From Carposina sasakii (taxonomy: Eukaryota > Arthropoda > Insecta > Lepidoptera > Carposinidae): 64,000 nucleotides of DNA. Under the pieces are notes generated by a model, which was given only the letters and a program-made list of their open reading frames with translations, did not search any database and was not told the origin of the DNA. The stretch lies in contig CP053163.1 of assembly GCA_014607495.2 (NCBI GenBank), forward strand, positions 6,614,716 through 6,678,715, in the 5' to 3' direction. The position numbers and the translations under genes are program-made. Shown here piece by piece: positions 19,799 through 30,779 of this stretch; position 1 is the first letter of the stretch, and each line of letters starts with the position of its first letter.

Positions 19799-22700
19799 CT
19801 ACGGAGTAAGGTAAAAAAAGGGCTTATAATTAACTCGCGGTATACGGCGCAACACTCTTCCCCCCGCGGATCTCGTTTGCGAGTGATCCTCACTGTTCTC
19901 TTCGGCCTCGTGGAACTCATCATCCTCGGGCTCCTCCGCAGAGGATAGCTGCTGCTCGTCCTCCTGTATTATAGGTATCTGCTCCTCCACTGCAGCATTA
20001 GCAGCTACTGCCTCGGCAAGCTGCCCCTCCACTGCAGCATTAGCCGCTACGGCCTCGGCAGGCTGCCCCTCCACTGCAGCATTAGCCGCTACGGCCTCGG
20101 CAGGCTGTTCCGTTTCGCCTACGTTTGCCAGTGAGTCTTGCAGATCCATCGGGTAGTCCCCAGACGGAGAATAGTTAATATCGGTCCCTTTGTACGCAAG
20201 TAACTGATCTTTATGTTTTTTAATTGTTAGACCCGTATTACAGTCTTTTATTATGAACGTGACGTGTCCAATTTTTTTTTCCACTACACCTTTGTTCCAA
20301 GATTTTTTTTTATTAATTGTTTTCCTATATAATACTAGGTCTCCACACTCAAAGTTTTTTCTATTTTTACCCCCGTAAGCTTCACACTGCGAAAACTGTT
20401 TTTCACGAACGTGTTGAGCGAGAGCATTAGATGATGACGGTGGACTTTTGCTAATTAGATCCAAGCGAGAACGAAGTTTCCGGCCAAACACTAGTTCCGC
20501 GGGCGAATAACCCGTCGTTGTATGTACTGAATTTCGGTAATCAAATAAATATTTTAACAACATGGAATCATGTCGTTTAGAGTTGCCTAATATACTGGAT
20601 TTAATTCCCTTTTTAATAATTTTTACAAAACTCTCCGCCTGTCCATTACTGGCCGGGTGATAGGCGGGTGACGTCACACGCGATATTCCGTTTGATTTGC
20701 AAAACATGCTAAACTCGTGCGAAACGAACGCTGTACCATTATCGCTAACTATCGACTGCGGTATACCAAATCTGGACATGAACTCCTGCAATTTCATGAT
20801 CACCATTAACGTCGACGTACTAGTCATGAAATATGCTTCGACCCATTTAGAGAATGCATCGACAATTATGAGGTACATATTATTATTTATGGGCCCAAGA
20901 AAATCCATATGTATCCTTTGAAACGGTAGCGAAGGATATGGCCATACCGCTAGGGGAGCTCGCGGGGGTTGAGGTCTTAATTGGGTACAAATCTGGCAGC
21001 TACTAATCATGGTCTCTATGGCTTTATCCACGCCAGGGAACCAAAATCGGCCCCGCGCCTCAGCTTTACTTTTTACTATGCCTAAATGTGTTTTGTGTAA
21101 TTCGCTTAGTAATTTTATTCGCAACATCTCTGGCACAACTACTTTGTGTCCGCGCATAATACAACCTGATTCGTAAGACAACTGTGATCTACACAAAAAG
21201 AAAGGTCTAAGATATACATCGCTAACATTACGCGGCCAGCCTTTCAAAATATAATCTTTTACTTTGCCCAGCACTGGGTCTTTATTCGTTTCGTCGCATA
21301 AATCCCGGCGCGTGATCGGCAAGCTTCCGTCAAAGACGAAGTTAACGTATGACGCGCCATCCTCGATGGCATCGATGACGCCCGCGCCCCGCGCCCCCTC
21401 CGCGCTCAGTGACTCACTCACTGCCGGTAGGCTTGCGCGAGACAGATAGTCAGCACTATTGTCGCCGCTCCTAACATACTCAATATTATAATTATATGCG
21501 CTCAGAAATATGGCATACCTTTGGAGTCTGTTTGCAGATATTTGTGGAATTCCACGATGTGGGCCAAAAATTGCTAACAATGGTTTATGGTCGGTGCGCA
21601 GTGTGAAGGGCGATGCTCTGCCGTATAGATACTGATGAAATCGTCGAACCCCAAACACTATAGCAGTAGCTTCCTTTTGGATTTGTGCATAGCGTTTTTC
21701 TGCTTCATTTAGGGTTCGGGATGCGAAAGATATAGGACGTTCGATTCCGTCGGTATCTATTTGAGATAACACCGCTCCTAAACCATTGGGCGATGCATCT
21801 ACCGTTAATATAATTTTCGCCTCGGAGTTAAAATGAGCGAGAACGCGATCGGAAGCGAGACTTTTTTTAATAATATTAAACGCGTTGTCCTGTTCTTTAG
21901 TCCAAAACCATTTCTTACCCTTTTTTAACAAATCGTACAATGGACTTAGTATCGTGGACGCATTTGGCACGAAATTACGATAATAATTCGTTAAACCCAA
22001 AAAAGATTGCAATTTACTGACACTATCTGGTACTGGTGCGTTAAGAATTGCCTCCACCTTTTGGGGAGATTTTTTTTGTCCATATTTGTTGATCGTATAC
22101 CCTAGGTATTCGATTTCGTCCTTAAAGAACTCACATTTGTCTTTTTGTAATGTTAGTCCACAATTTTGCAATCTTTTCAAGACTTCCGTAATCCTCGCCA
22201 AATGCTGCGCCCTGTCCACCCCTGTTACTAAAATGTCATCTAACATACACAGAACGCCTTCCATCCCTGATAACATACATTCCATAGCGCGTTGGAATAT
22301 AGCGGGTGCGCTCGCGAGCCCGAATACCAGCCGCGTATATTTAAAAATGCCGCGGTGAGTATTGATACACGTAAATTGTTGTGACTCGTCATCCAATTCG
22401 AATTGAGAGTATGCTTGAGATAAGTCTAGTTTGCTAAATTGCTGCCCTCTGTACAGCTTAGTAAACAATTCCTGCGGGGTAGGTAACGGATATTGTTCGA
22501 CTTGTAATTGTTTATTTATTGTAACTGAATAGTCAGCACACAACCTAATTGATCCGTTACGTTTTAACACAGGCACTATAGGTGACGCGTACTCTGCGAA
22601 CTCGACCGGTTTCAATATACCCACTTCTAACAAACGATCAATTTCTTTTTCTACCTTCTGTTTAAGAGCGAACGCTACCGGCCTCGCTTTGATAAAAACT

Positions 22701-23947
22701 GGTTTCGCGTCTGGCTTTAAGTGAAGTTTTACTTTGTACTTAGTAAACTTCCCTAGGTCGTCCGAAAATACAGAGGGAAACTGGGCTTGCAATTTATCTT
22801 TTAAAGAATTGGACTGTTCACAAAAATTTACGGATAACATTTCGAGTCTAAATAACGAAATAAAATCGCGACCTACGATTGGGGGGCCGCCGTTATGTAT
22901 GACGTAAACATTGAGCGTATGCTGTTTATCAGCGTAACCAAAAATCAACCGAGCGGTGCCCACACAATTGATTGTCGACCCATTGTAAGTTAGTAACCGT
23001 CTGTTCGTTAACGCTAATGGCACACTAGAGAAATATTGTTTATATGTTTTTTCGGAAATCGCTGTGACGGCAGACCCACTATCAATTTGAAACTTCATTT
23101 TCACACCTTGTACTGTGAACCACTCCGTCATAGGTTCGCCTTTTACTGAGCAAATATTATATAACTCACCATCATCTCCTTCGCTCCCGCTTACACTCTC
23201 ACCCTCTATAAAATTAATTTTTTTACACATACGACGCAAATGCCCTTTTGTATTACACTTTTTGCAACGATAATTAGCAAACCGACATTGCGCCGCCTGG
23301 TGATTTTTGAACCCGCACACTGAGCACTGCACTTTATTGTCAGTAGATTTGGACGTCTGCGCGATCTTATACAGCTGGTCGCCCTGATGCGAGGTCGCGG
23401 GCCCATGGCCCTGCAACAGCGCTGCAGCCGCCGTAACATTTTTCGCCACCCGCATATTGTCCGCCATATCTACTGCTTTTGACAATGTCAATTCCTCCAG
23501 TTTGAGCGTGAATAACTTGTCACGCTCCGGTCCTGGTAGCATGCCCATCAGGAACTTGTCGCGTAAGGTCTCCTCGGTGTTGAGAAAATGACATTCCGCT
23601 GTAAGTCCCCGCAACCGGGCCGCCCACTGTGCGAAGGTCTCACCCGAAGCTTGTGCCGCGGCGTAAAAATTATACCGACATCCAAACCCGCTTCTTTTGG
23701 GCGAGAAGTGATTGTCTAGAAGCTCGATGATGTCCTCGTACGGTACCGTAGGTAATTCCTTTGGTAAAGCCAAATCTGCTGCCAACTTGTAGGTACCGTC
23801 GTTGAGTGCACTTAACAAAATGGCCCGTTTCTTTACATCATTATGCCCTAAATCGTTCGCAATAAACCATTGACTAATTCTATTTTTGTAGGTTTGCCAT
23901 GTTTGTGTATTGTGGTCAAAACTAGCTAAAATACCGAAATTAGACAT
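19799..23947 (-). CDS. gag-pol: Gag-Pol polyprotein, Ty3/gypsy, single ORF
   Basis: 1382 residues that specify a full retrotransposition set in one frame. Gag occupies about residues 1-200, then two zinc knuckles of spacing C-x2-C-x4-H-x4-C (208-221, 228-241). An aspartic protease carries DSG at 289-291 (FQIDSGSAV). RT spans about 400-650 (LDLSQAY near 508, catalytic DD at 570-571 in CMLDDILVTG). RNase H follows with D717, E759 and D786. Integrase has H951, H954, C984, C987 and a DDE triad D1015, D1069, E1105 with exactly 35 residues between the last two. The style resembles the K02A2.6-like gypsy group. Gag and Pol are not separated by a stop or frameshift. The tail has three 14-residue Ala-rich repeats (1281-1322) and an acidic stretch (about 1330-1357). 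The RT box has Met where Tyr or Phe is usual (MLDD). The ATG follows an A-rich leader of 44 bases after the LTR. Confidence 0.95.
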   Translation of the reverse strand: MSNFGILASFDHNTQTWQTYKNRISQWFIANDLGHNDVKKRAILLSALNDGTYKLAADLALPKELPTVPYEDIIELLDNHFSPKRSGFGCRYNFYAAAQASGETFAQWAARLRGLTAECHFLNTEETLRDKFLMGMLPGPERDKLFTLKLEELTLSKAVDMADNMRVAKNVTAAAALLQGHGPATSHQGDQLYKIAQTSKSTDNKVQCSVCGFKNHQAAQCRFANYRCKKCNTKGHLRRMCKKINFIEGESVSGSEGDDGELYNICSVKGEPMTEWFTVQGVKMKFQIDSGSAVTAISEKTYKQYFSSVPLALTNRRLLTYNGSTINCVGTARLIFGYADKQHTLNVYVIHNGGPPIVGRDFISLFRLEMLSVNFCEQSNSLKDKLQAQFPSVFSDDLGKFTKYKVKLHLKPDAKPVFIKARPVAFALKQKVEKEIDRLLEVGILKPVEFAEYASPIVPVLKRNGSIRLCADYSVTINKQLQVEQYPLPTPQELFTKLYRGQQFSKLDLSQAYSQFELDDESQQFTCINTHRGIFKYTRLVFGLASAPAIFQRAMECMLSGMEGVLCMLDDILVTGVDRAQHLARITEVLKRLQNCGLTLQKDKCEFFKDEIEYLGYTINKYGQKKSPQKVEAILNAPVPDSVSKLQSFLGLTNYYRNFVPNASTILSPLYDLLKKGKKWFWTKEQDNAFNIIKKSLASDRVLAHFNSEAKIILTVDASPNGLGAVLSQIDTDGIERPISFASRTLNEAEKRYAQIQKEATAIVFGVRRFHQYLYGRASPFTLRTDHKPLLAIFGPHRGIPQISANRLQRYAIFLSAYNYNIEYVRSGDNSADYLSRASLPAVSESLSAEGARGAGVIDAIEDGASYVNFVFDGSLPITRRDLCDETNKDPVLGKVKDYILKGWPRNVSDVYLRPFFLCRSQLSYESGCIMRGHKVVVPEMLRIKLLSELHKTHLGIVKSKAEARGRFWFPGVDKAIETMISSCQICTQLRPQPPRAPLAVWPYPSLPFQRIHMDFLGPINNNMYLIIVDAFSKWVEAYFMTSTSTLMVIMKLQEFMSRFGIPQSIVSDNGTAFVSHEFSMFCKSNGISRVTSPAYHPASNGQAESFVKIIKKGIKSSILGNSKRHDSMLLKYLFDYRNSVHTTTGYSPAELVFGRKLRSRLDLISKSPPSSSNALAQHVREKQFSQCEAYGGKNRKNFECGDLVLYRKTINKKKSWNKGVVEKKIGHVTFIIKDCNTGLTIKKHKDQLLAYKGTDINYSPSGDYPMDLQDSLANVGETEQPAEAVAANAAVEGQPAEAVAANAAVEGQLAEAVAANAAVEEQIPIIQEDEQQLSSAEEPEDDEFHEAEENSEDHSQTRSAGGRVLRRIPRVNYKPFFYLTP
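19982..20107 (-). repeat. 3 x 42-bp coding tandem repeat
   Basis: Three near-identical 42-bp units encode QPAEAVAANAAVEG-like repeats near the C-terminus of the Gag-Pol ORF. The frame is preserved. Confidence 0.85.
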
Positions 23948-23972
23948 ATTTTTAATTTTTTTTTTCTTAAAC

Positions 23973-23990
23973 GCGGGTAACTCGTCGCCA
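23973..23990 (-). other. primer-binding site candidate
   Basis: TGGCGACGAGTTACCCGC starts one base after the 5' LTR on the sense strand and begins with TGG, the complement of a tRNA CCA end. The tRNA was not identified. Confidence 0.65.
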
Positions 23991-23991
23991 C

Positions 23992-24079
23992 TGTTAAGTA
24001 TGCGAACAGGGCGTGCAAATCAGAACACGGTCATTAGCGCACTGAGTGTATTTCGTCAAACATTGAAACATATACAACA
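23992..24079 (-). repeat. 5' LTR (88 bp)
   Basis: Identical to the 3' LTR. Must hold promoter and polyadenylation signals in 88 bases. No AATAAA is seen on the sense strand. Confidence 0.9.
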
Positions 24080-24193
24080 GAGATCGAGACTATTTTACTA
24101 ATTCTTGTTTTAATTTTTCTTAACTTTGCCGTTCTTCAATACGAGTAAAACAACTTATAAAATTTTCATTTTTTTATTTCCTTTTTTAACTCC

Positions 24194-24293
24194 ACGGGAT
24201 CAGACCGGATTCTAAAACTTGTTTTGGTATCAGACCGGAATTTGTTGTGCATTTAAAGTAAAAAGGGATTAAGGGATCGGACCGGAATAGATC
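24194..24293 (-). repeat. right arm of the outer inverted-repeat element
   Basis: CGGGATCAGACCGGATTC, TATCAGACCGGAATT and GGGATCGGACCGGAATAG are the reverse complements of motifs in 19412-19550. Confidence 0.5.
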
Positions 24294-24299
24294 AGCGTA

Positions 24300-26330
24300 A
24301 CAGAAACAGTTATGTCGTTATGAGCTATTTTTTTCTCGATCGATAATATATTTTTTTTCGGAAAATTGTACCGCTTTTGTAATGTATCTACATAACTGAA
24401 AAAATATAAAGTAACTTTGAGCCTTAGAATAATGATTCGCCGGAGCGAAGACCAATCATTAATCTACGTCTTGAGCTTTAAAAAAATATTGTCACAGTCT
24501 ATGTGTTATGCTTATGGCCAGCGATATGGTTATGACTCTTTGTTTTGTGTCAAAAGATAATCACTAATTTTGAAAAGACCTTATATATATATATCATTGC
24601 CATTTGGAAATTGACTTGTTTATAAAAAGTTACGTTCAAGAACACGAAAATCATCCAAAGCTGAAATGTAAACACAATTTTATGGACAAACAACAACGAA
24701 AACTTTAGCTTGTCCATTAAGTGTGTGCCGACGACAGCTGTAACTTTGCAACTCTGTGAAACCCTTTGATCTTATTCCCATTACGGAGATTTTACACCGG
24801 CTGGTGGTAAAACTTGCTTAAATTAAGCTTCAATGCCAATGGATTGGGTCAAAAAGAGTAGTAAAAAACAACTGGTGTTAAGCTTCTTACCCGTCTACGG
24901 CATATACATATGAAAAGAAGGTCATTAATAGCAGATTATATCAAATCGCGAATTCAACAAAATATTTAACTGTAAAATTTTCAGAGAACTAATTTATGTA
25001 TTAGGCTTGATAAAGTCAACCGATATATTATTATTAATGAAAATCGAAAATCCAATGCCCTTCACACTAAGTGTCGAACATTTTTGTTACCAACTATTTC
25101 TTTTTGGAACTACAATAAATTTTCAAAAAGACTGCTTTTGCTGTCAAAGGACCAAGTTATTTTGCATTTTTAATAGCGGTCCTTAGTGAAATGGGTCACG
25201 AATTTAGCCGGCCTGCGTTTGCTCCGATACCATTATCCCTAATGAGGGCCAGCTCTAGGTACGAAATGATAATGTTCGCCATTTTGTATAATATTCTAAC
25301 TGAAACGAAAATAATCAGCAGATTTGGCTTTAGTTATTGTTAATACGTGCAGTCTTTAGGATAGAGCCGTAGAAATAGAACGATCTAGATATATTTTTTG
25401 CGATTTATAACGACATGAAGTATACCTATTTCTTCCTTTACAGACCATGTCGTTTATTTATGTATGAACTTAGAAATCTACCTTTTTAACGAGCTCGGAA
25501 ATGGTTTAAACCTCGTTTCTAATCTTCTTGTTGTTCACTCACTAGTAAGATAATTTTAATATGTTTTTCTCTATAATGCTTTTTATGTCTCAAAGCCTAG
25601 TTTAGTTATTTTACCTCTATGATAGAAACATTTGGTTGGAATCGAATTATCTTAATACGCCATTTTACGTATAGAATCACACGGGATTAGAATCATATAG
25701 TTAAATGGTTTGTTTAGATTAGGAAAGGAAGAATGATCTTTGAAATAGGCAATACATTTTTATATTGTCAAACATGTTTTTGTATTGTTATTTATGAATC
25801 ATTAATACGAGTACATGCAGACATTTTTTGTAGTAGCTATGCCCGCAAACTCGCAGATAGTAAGTACTGAAGTACACTTTATTTCAGTTAGTTATTGTTA
25901 TGTTAGATTAAAATTACTTATGTTAGTACTACTAATCAGGATTCAAACCCAGGGCTTCATTTTTCACACATTGCTCGATATACTTGACACATTTGTCCAT
26001 ACAAATATCTGAAAAACAAAATGGTGGATATTTGAACAGGCACCGTGGCGCTACGGGCGTTATCATTTCTACATATAAGCGATGTGAGTCATGTGACCTC
26101 TCACCTCATAGGCCGATATTTTCAATTAGTGTTTACGTGAGCCAATATCATTGTAGCCCGATGTTTGTTCTGCGGGTATTGGCACAACACCGGACGATCA
26201 ATACGTTATTATCCGTTTTAACAATCGGTTATGTAAACTGTTGTTTCGCTGTTCAGGGAGATAAGTTCGGCGGTTTGTGTAGGCAATATAATTTGTATTA
26301 TTTTTATCAATAGTATAGCTATGTAAAATT
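24300..26330. other. gene-free stretch
   Basis: AT-rich, no recognised gene. Open segments at 25815-26012 and 25984-26313 plus show no domain. A short box-B-like piece (GGATTCAAACCCAGGG, 25938-25953) may be a SINE remnant. Confidence 0.35.
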
Positions 26331-26339
26331 GTATTAATT

Positions 26340-26526
26340 TTATTATTGCTTCGTTAAATACCGAAACTATCCGGGATAAAAATATTTTTCCGGAATAAAA
26401 AGTAGCCATTGACCATTCGCAGACTCTAGGCTATCTGTGTACCAAATTTCATTTAAATCGATTCAGTAGTTTTGGCGTGAAAGAGAGACAGAGTTAATTT
26501 CGCATTTATAATATTAGTAAGGTTAC
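26340..26526 (-). mobile_element. Helitron-like non-autonomous element, 5' part
   Basis: Reverse complement starts near CCTTACTAATATTATAAATG and contains CAAAACTACTGAATCG and the CCGGATAGTTTCGG block. These match 38212-38436 and 47813-48034. Confidence 0.55.
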
Positions 26527-26859
26527 TGATAATGAAGTGACCGCTTTTCTAGCTCTTAGCCGTATTAATAAATTAAACAAATACGGCCAAAATATTATGA
26601 CACCATTTATCCACAACTAGCGATTTATTTGCCAACTATACAAATACAGCCACGTGCAGTGCCACCATTACAAATGAATATCACTGCATTCCACTGTTAT
26701 GTTTACACTAATATGTTTTTCATTGTTTTTTAATCGATTGACATGAATTGGCAACAAAACAATTGTATCGAGGCTGTGCACATATACAATATTTACCGAC
26801 CTATATAAAATTTATTTAGGCGCACCAACTGGCAGTTCACATTTTGTTTGTTTCTAAAA

Positions 26860-26953
26860 CCGGTGCTTAGTACTTACCTTAGACCTACAGGATCTTAGTG
26901 TGGGACTAGGTTATTGTGTTGTAAAGTTTGTGAATTTTATATCATTTATTTAT
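26860..26953 (+). mobile_element. SINE family E fragment hosting a LINE insertion
   Basis: GGTGCTTAGTACTTACC...GGATCTTAGTGTGGGACTAGG is the end region of family E (compare 33893-33985). The LINE at 26954-27989 sits directly after it. Confidence 0.5.
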
Positions 26954-27993
26954 TATTTATTAAATTAGAAAGCCAACATAATACATAACAGTTCCGTTAA
27001 GATACAAGTTGGACAGGAGCACACGATAATATTATGTATCACAATTACAGGCTAGCACAACTTTTACAATAAATGAAGTAAAACTATTTAACCATTATTT
27101 AAGCAATGAAGCGTATTAAAACATAAGCATGGACTAAATTGTATTAATCGATTGAAAAACTTTATGCTTAAATACATTTACAAGATCACCAGTTATATCA
27201 ATGTTTACTGATTTGGATAATTTGTTGTAGGTATCCATTAATCTTGTCAGAGGAGAATGCCTACCTAGATTAGACTTATGCGGACTCGGGCTAAATAGAT
27301 GGTAGTTTTTTAATCTGTAACCACAGCGTGGAATGTTAAATCTAATTTCATTGAGTATCTGTGGTGAATCTATGATATTATTAACAATTTTGTACAAGAA
27401 GGATAGGTCCAGACATGTCCTGCGATCAGTGAGAGATGATAGCTTGTAATAATTTAGTATATCTCGATATTCAACCAATTTGTTAAGTAGTCGGCCTTTG
27501 AAAGCTACATTTCTCAGAAACTTTTTTTGGACTCTTTCAATTTTGTTAATATGTAGATTTTGTAATGTGGGTTCCAAACAGGGGAGCAATATTCCAGGTT
27601 GCTACGCACTAAAGCTTTATATAAAGTAATTTTTACCCGGTGCTCTTTAAATTTATTGGTGTTTCTAATGACAAAACCTGCCATCTTTGCTGATTTTGAA
27701 ACAATACTGTCTATATGCAGATCAAATTTTAGCTTAGCATCTAACATGACACCCAAGTCCCTTATGGCCTCAACCGACCGCAGTTCATGTCCGTCCATAC
27801 AGTATCCACTTCCATATGTACTATGATTTCTTGTAAAAGATATATAAGAACATTTACTATGATTAAGTTCCATCCTGTTAGACCTGCACCACTGTACCAG
27901 GCCATCCAGGTCTCTCTGTAATAATTCCACATCGCGAATCGAATTGATGTCTCTAAAAAGCTTTAGACCATCCGCGTATATCCGCGCGTTGTG
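26954..27993 (-). pseudogene. 5'-truncated jockey/CR1-like LINE, RT C-terminal region
   Basis: The minus-strand reading starts at about 27993 with RIYADGLKLFR, where the RT box YADD has become YADG, then LVQWCRSNRMELNHSKC, IRDLGVMLD and LEYCSPVWNPHYK (27514-27930). A frameshift near 27540-27589 moves into the second open part with KIERVQKKFLRNVAF (27134-27589). The 3' part ends in an A/T-rich tail AATAAATAATAAATAA. Similar 25-base sequences (TGTGAATTTTATATCATTT at 26929 and TGTGAATATTTATATCATTT at 27990) flank it like a long target duplication. Truncated, frameshifted and with a lost catalytic Asp, so it is dead. Assigned by RT motif style. Confidence 0.75.
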
Positions 27994-28814
27994 AATATTT
28001 ATATCATTTATTTATATTTAAGTCTTAAGAGAACTAAAACTTAGAGGAGATGATGCCTTTTATATTCGATACGAAAGGATTTTTCGAAATTCCCACAGGA
28101 CGAAAAAACGTAAATTGCGGACGTAGTATTGAGTGGTTTCATAATATTAGCCTGGAATTACCCTAATACAGAAGGGGGAATGTAAAGGCACGTACACACC
28201 GATTGTTTTACGAGATGTGACGAATTGGAAAAACACCGAATTATGCTCAGTGGGGTAATGGATTTTGTTCCATTGGAATTTTAAGCTATTTAGATATTCA
28301 TGAGCTTTCAATGAGAGCATATTGGAGAGTATTGAAGAAGAAAAACAAATATTGAAATAATTTATCATGGTTACATCACATTGTTACATAATATAACATG
28401 AAACAAAGTTGCTCCTACTGTCTGTCTGTTCCTATATATGCTCAGATCTTTAAAACTACGCAACGGATATTGATGCACAATCGCAAAAAAGTAACACTGT
28501 CAAAAGATAAATCTATACTATATGCATGTAGGCGACATATCAAAGCGATCTATTTGTCTTGTAGAAACACGAAACCCTTCTAAGATATTACGAATGACTG
28601 TGAAAGATAACAACCGTGCCGAAGCTCAAGATGGCGTGTTATTCGAGATATATATCTTCTTAATAAGAGGAGTTTTGCCGGATTTAAGACAGATTTATCG
28701 TTTGGCCTTAGTCCTCAATTGTCACCAGAATATACGCACCCACTTATGATGCTGATGTGGTGTGTTTATGTCCTTTTAACGATTTCAGCTTCGACTCTAA
28801 CTATTTATTTACAT

Positions 28815-29006
28815 ACTAGTGGATGCCAGTGACTCCGTCCGCGTAGACTGCAGAAAAAACAAAATGTCGAAATTATACAATGAAAAGTAGCCTGGGATAG
28901 AAAGTAGCCTATGTGTTATTCTGATATGTAAGCTAGATTATTGTGAAGTTTCTTTAAAAATCCATTCAGTATTTTTGCGTAAAAGAGCAACAAACATCCT
29001 TACATA
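28815..29006 (-). mobile_element. Helitron-like non-autonomous element
   Basis: Starts ACTAGTGGATGCCAGTGAC, then AAAACAAAATGTCGAAATTA, AAGTAGCCTATGTGTTATTC and TTTTTGCGTAAAAGAGCAAC. This is the reverse complement of 38212-38436. Confidence 0.6.
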
Positions 29007-29139
29007 AATTGGCCTCACTTGTAGATGCTAAGTGCAGAAAATGCCATGTAAACCTAACAAACTATCCTTACTTACATACGAGTATATCCTCACAAACTTT
29101 CTTGTTTATAATTTTACTAGGATTAAGTATGTTATAAAT

Positions 29140-29240
29140 TTTTATCCTAACCCAGCGTTGGTACCCAATCTGTGCATTGTAGTCGGAAATCGTAGGTTCG
29201 AACCCAGTCACGGGCCACTTGATTTAATAAATTTATTTCA
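29140..29240 (+). repeat. tRNA-like SINE head
   Basis: AGCGTTGGTACCCAATCTGT (weak box A) and GTAGGTTCGAACCCAGTCAC (box B) lie about 40 bases apart and are followed by an AT-rich tail. Confidence 0.4.
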
Positions 29241-30180
29241 TATATGGATTTTAATATTTTTAAAATTGTCACCTAACTATACCCGAGGAGAATTGGCGCA
29301 GGCAGCCGGACATAAAACAAACGCCGAATCCTTGGCAATAATATGAGATTCGTAAGAAACCGACCAACCGAAGCGCGATCACATATGCAGAACAGGGCAA
29401 GAAGATGATGATGATAATTTAATCTAAGCAGGTGTAGATAGTACTAGGTACTTTCAGCTACGGCTTCCATGGCTCTTTTATGACCAATTTCCAAGACAGA
29501 TCGTGATAAATTGCAGGTGTTTTATTATAAATGATAAAATTTTGATATTTGCTGCTATTAGTAACTACATATATCTTCTTCTTACGTCCGCCTACAATTA
29601 TCACCGTGGATCCAACGCACCGCGACGGACATGTCTGCATTACGGTGCGTAGTTAGGGCTGGTCCACGTTCGTCCGCATTATCACGCACCGTACCCACCT
29701 TTAGTGACCGACCACCTACATGTATTTCTATATCTAGAAGTCTACACTATGGTCCATATAGTGCTTCACAATGTGCTGGAATTGCTTGGATACTGATACT
29801 CTAAATATAGTTCTGATATGATATTATGTCCTTTGAACTGTCGGCTATTGAAGTAGTTCAAGAATGAATGCTCAGTGATTTTCTATTGTGCACTTGTGAA
29901 GTGTATAATAGAGTAGGTAGTTCAGAATGTCCTTGCTAGAGATAACCTGTTAGTTATAAAGCAGATGTGCAGCCATTATAAGAATTTGATAGGTTTTGTA
30001 TTGGATAGATCATCTTATGTAACAGAGAGGCGATTCCGCAAAACAAAAAAAAAATCATTTGTACAGTAATTACTTGGTTATCCCGATTCCATTCCAATAC
30101 CAATTTATTTATCTGACTAGACTACAAAAGCGATTTCTCTATTACTTATAGGTAAAGACTGTAATACTATTATAAACTTA

Positions 30181-30277
30181 CAGAGAGCGGCTGGTAGTGA
30201 CTGGATGGCAAAAACGGGATGTCGAGCCTTGTGGCATGCTCAGGCCTACGTCCAGCAGTGGACGGCAATGGGCTGAT
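30181..30277 (+). pseudogene. RTE-type LINE C-terminal fragment and tail
   Basis: Encodes AAGSDWMAKTGCRALWHAQA then YVQQWTAMG and stop, the usual LINE end. It is followed by GCTGATAATATGA rather than a clean (GAT)n tail. Confidence 0.6.
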
Positions 30278-30636
30278 AATATGACTTTATACTGTTCTAA
30301 AATAAAAGAGTGAAGCGACGCATACCATGCACTTATGCAGTCAGCTATGTCTGTCTGTAACGTTTTGCCTAACGAACTGTACGGGGCGTATGAAATATTC
30401 ATTCTACTAAACAACCTTTATAAAGCCTGGCATAATATATTACGAAATAAAGCGCTCGCAAAATGATGAACGTATATATTGCAGGCCTAAAGGCGATCGA
30501 GCGTGGCCTATTTGAAATAATGCAAATTTACTGAAGCCTAAAATGTTATACAGATAGTTTACTTGAGCAAATATCTACATGAAAAACTTTTCAATAAAAT
30601 ATAATTGTAACCACACACCCTCTTTTGACTATACAG

Positions 30637-30720
30637 AGTGTAATAAAAGGGGTATGTTAGACGAAAATATATAAAAATAGTCCGCTATAAATTACTTATT
30701 TAAATTACATATTTATTTTG
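30637..30720 (+). mobile_element. MITE family C, left end only
   Basis: ACAGAGTGTAATAAAAGGGGTATGTTAG corresponds to the first bases of 45583-45846. The copy is truncated and diverged. Confidence 0.45.
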
Positions 30721-30779
30721 TCAGATAGAATGGATGTCCCTAGATCTAGACAACTCAGCAATATTCTAGAACTTATACA

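Larger units (their letters stand above)
19647..24079 (-). mobile_element. intact Ty3/gypsy LTR retrotransposon with 88-bp LTRs
   Basis: 4433 bp bounded by two identical 88-bp repeats (TGTT...AACA) and flanked on both sides by GAGAT (19642-19646 and 24080-24084), a 5-bp target duplication typical of Metaviridae. The internal part holds a primer-site candidate, one uninterrupted gag-pol ORF of 1382 codons and a purine-rich tract right before the 3' LTR. Identical LTRs and the lack of stops or frameshifts point to recent insertion. It lies inside an older inverted-repeat element. No env-like ORF is present. Confidence 0.95.

Noticed and set aside
25984..26313. 109-codon ORF on the plus strand
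   Set aside because: No recognisable domain, ordinary length for AT-rich DNA, and no supporting context.
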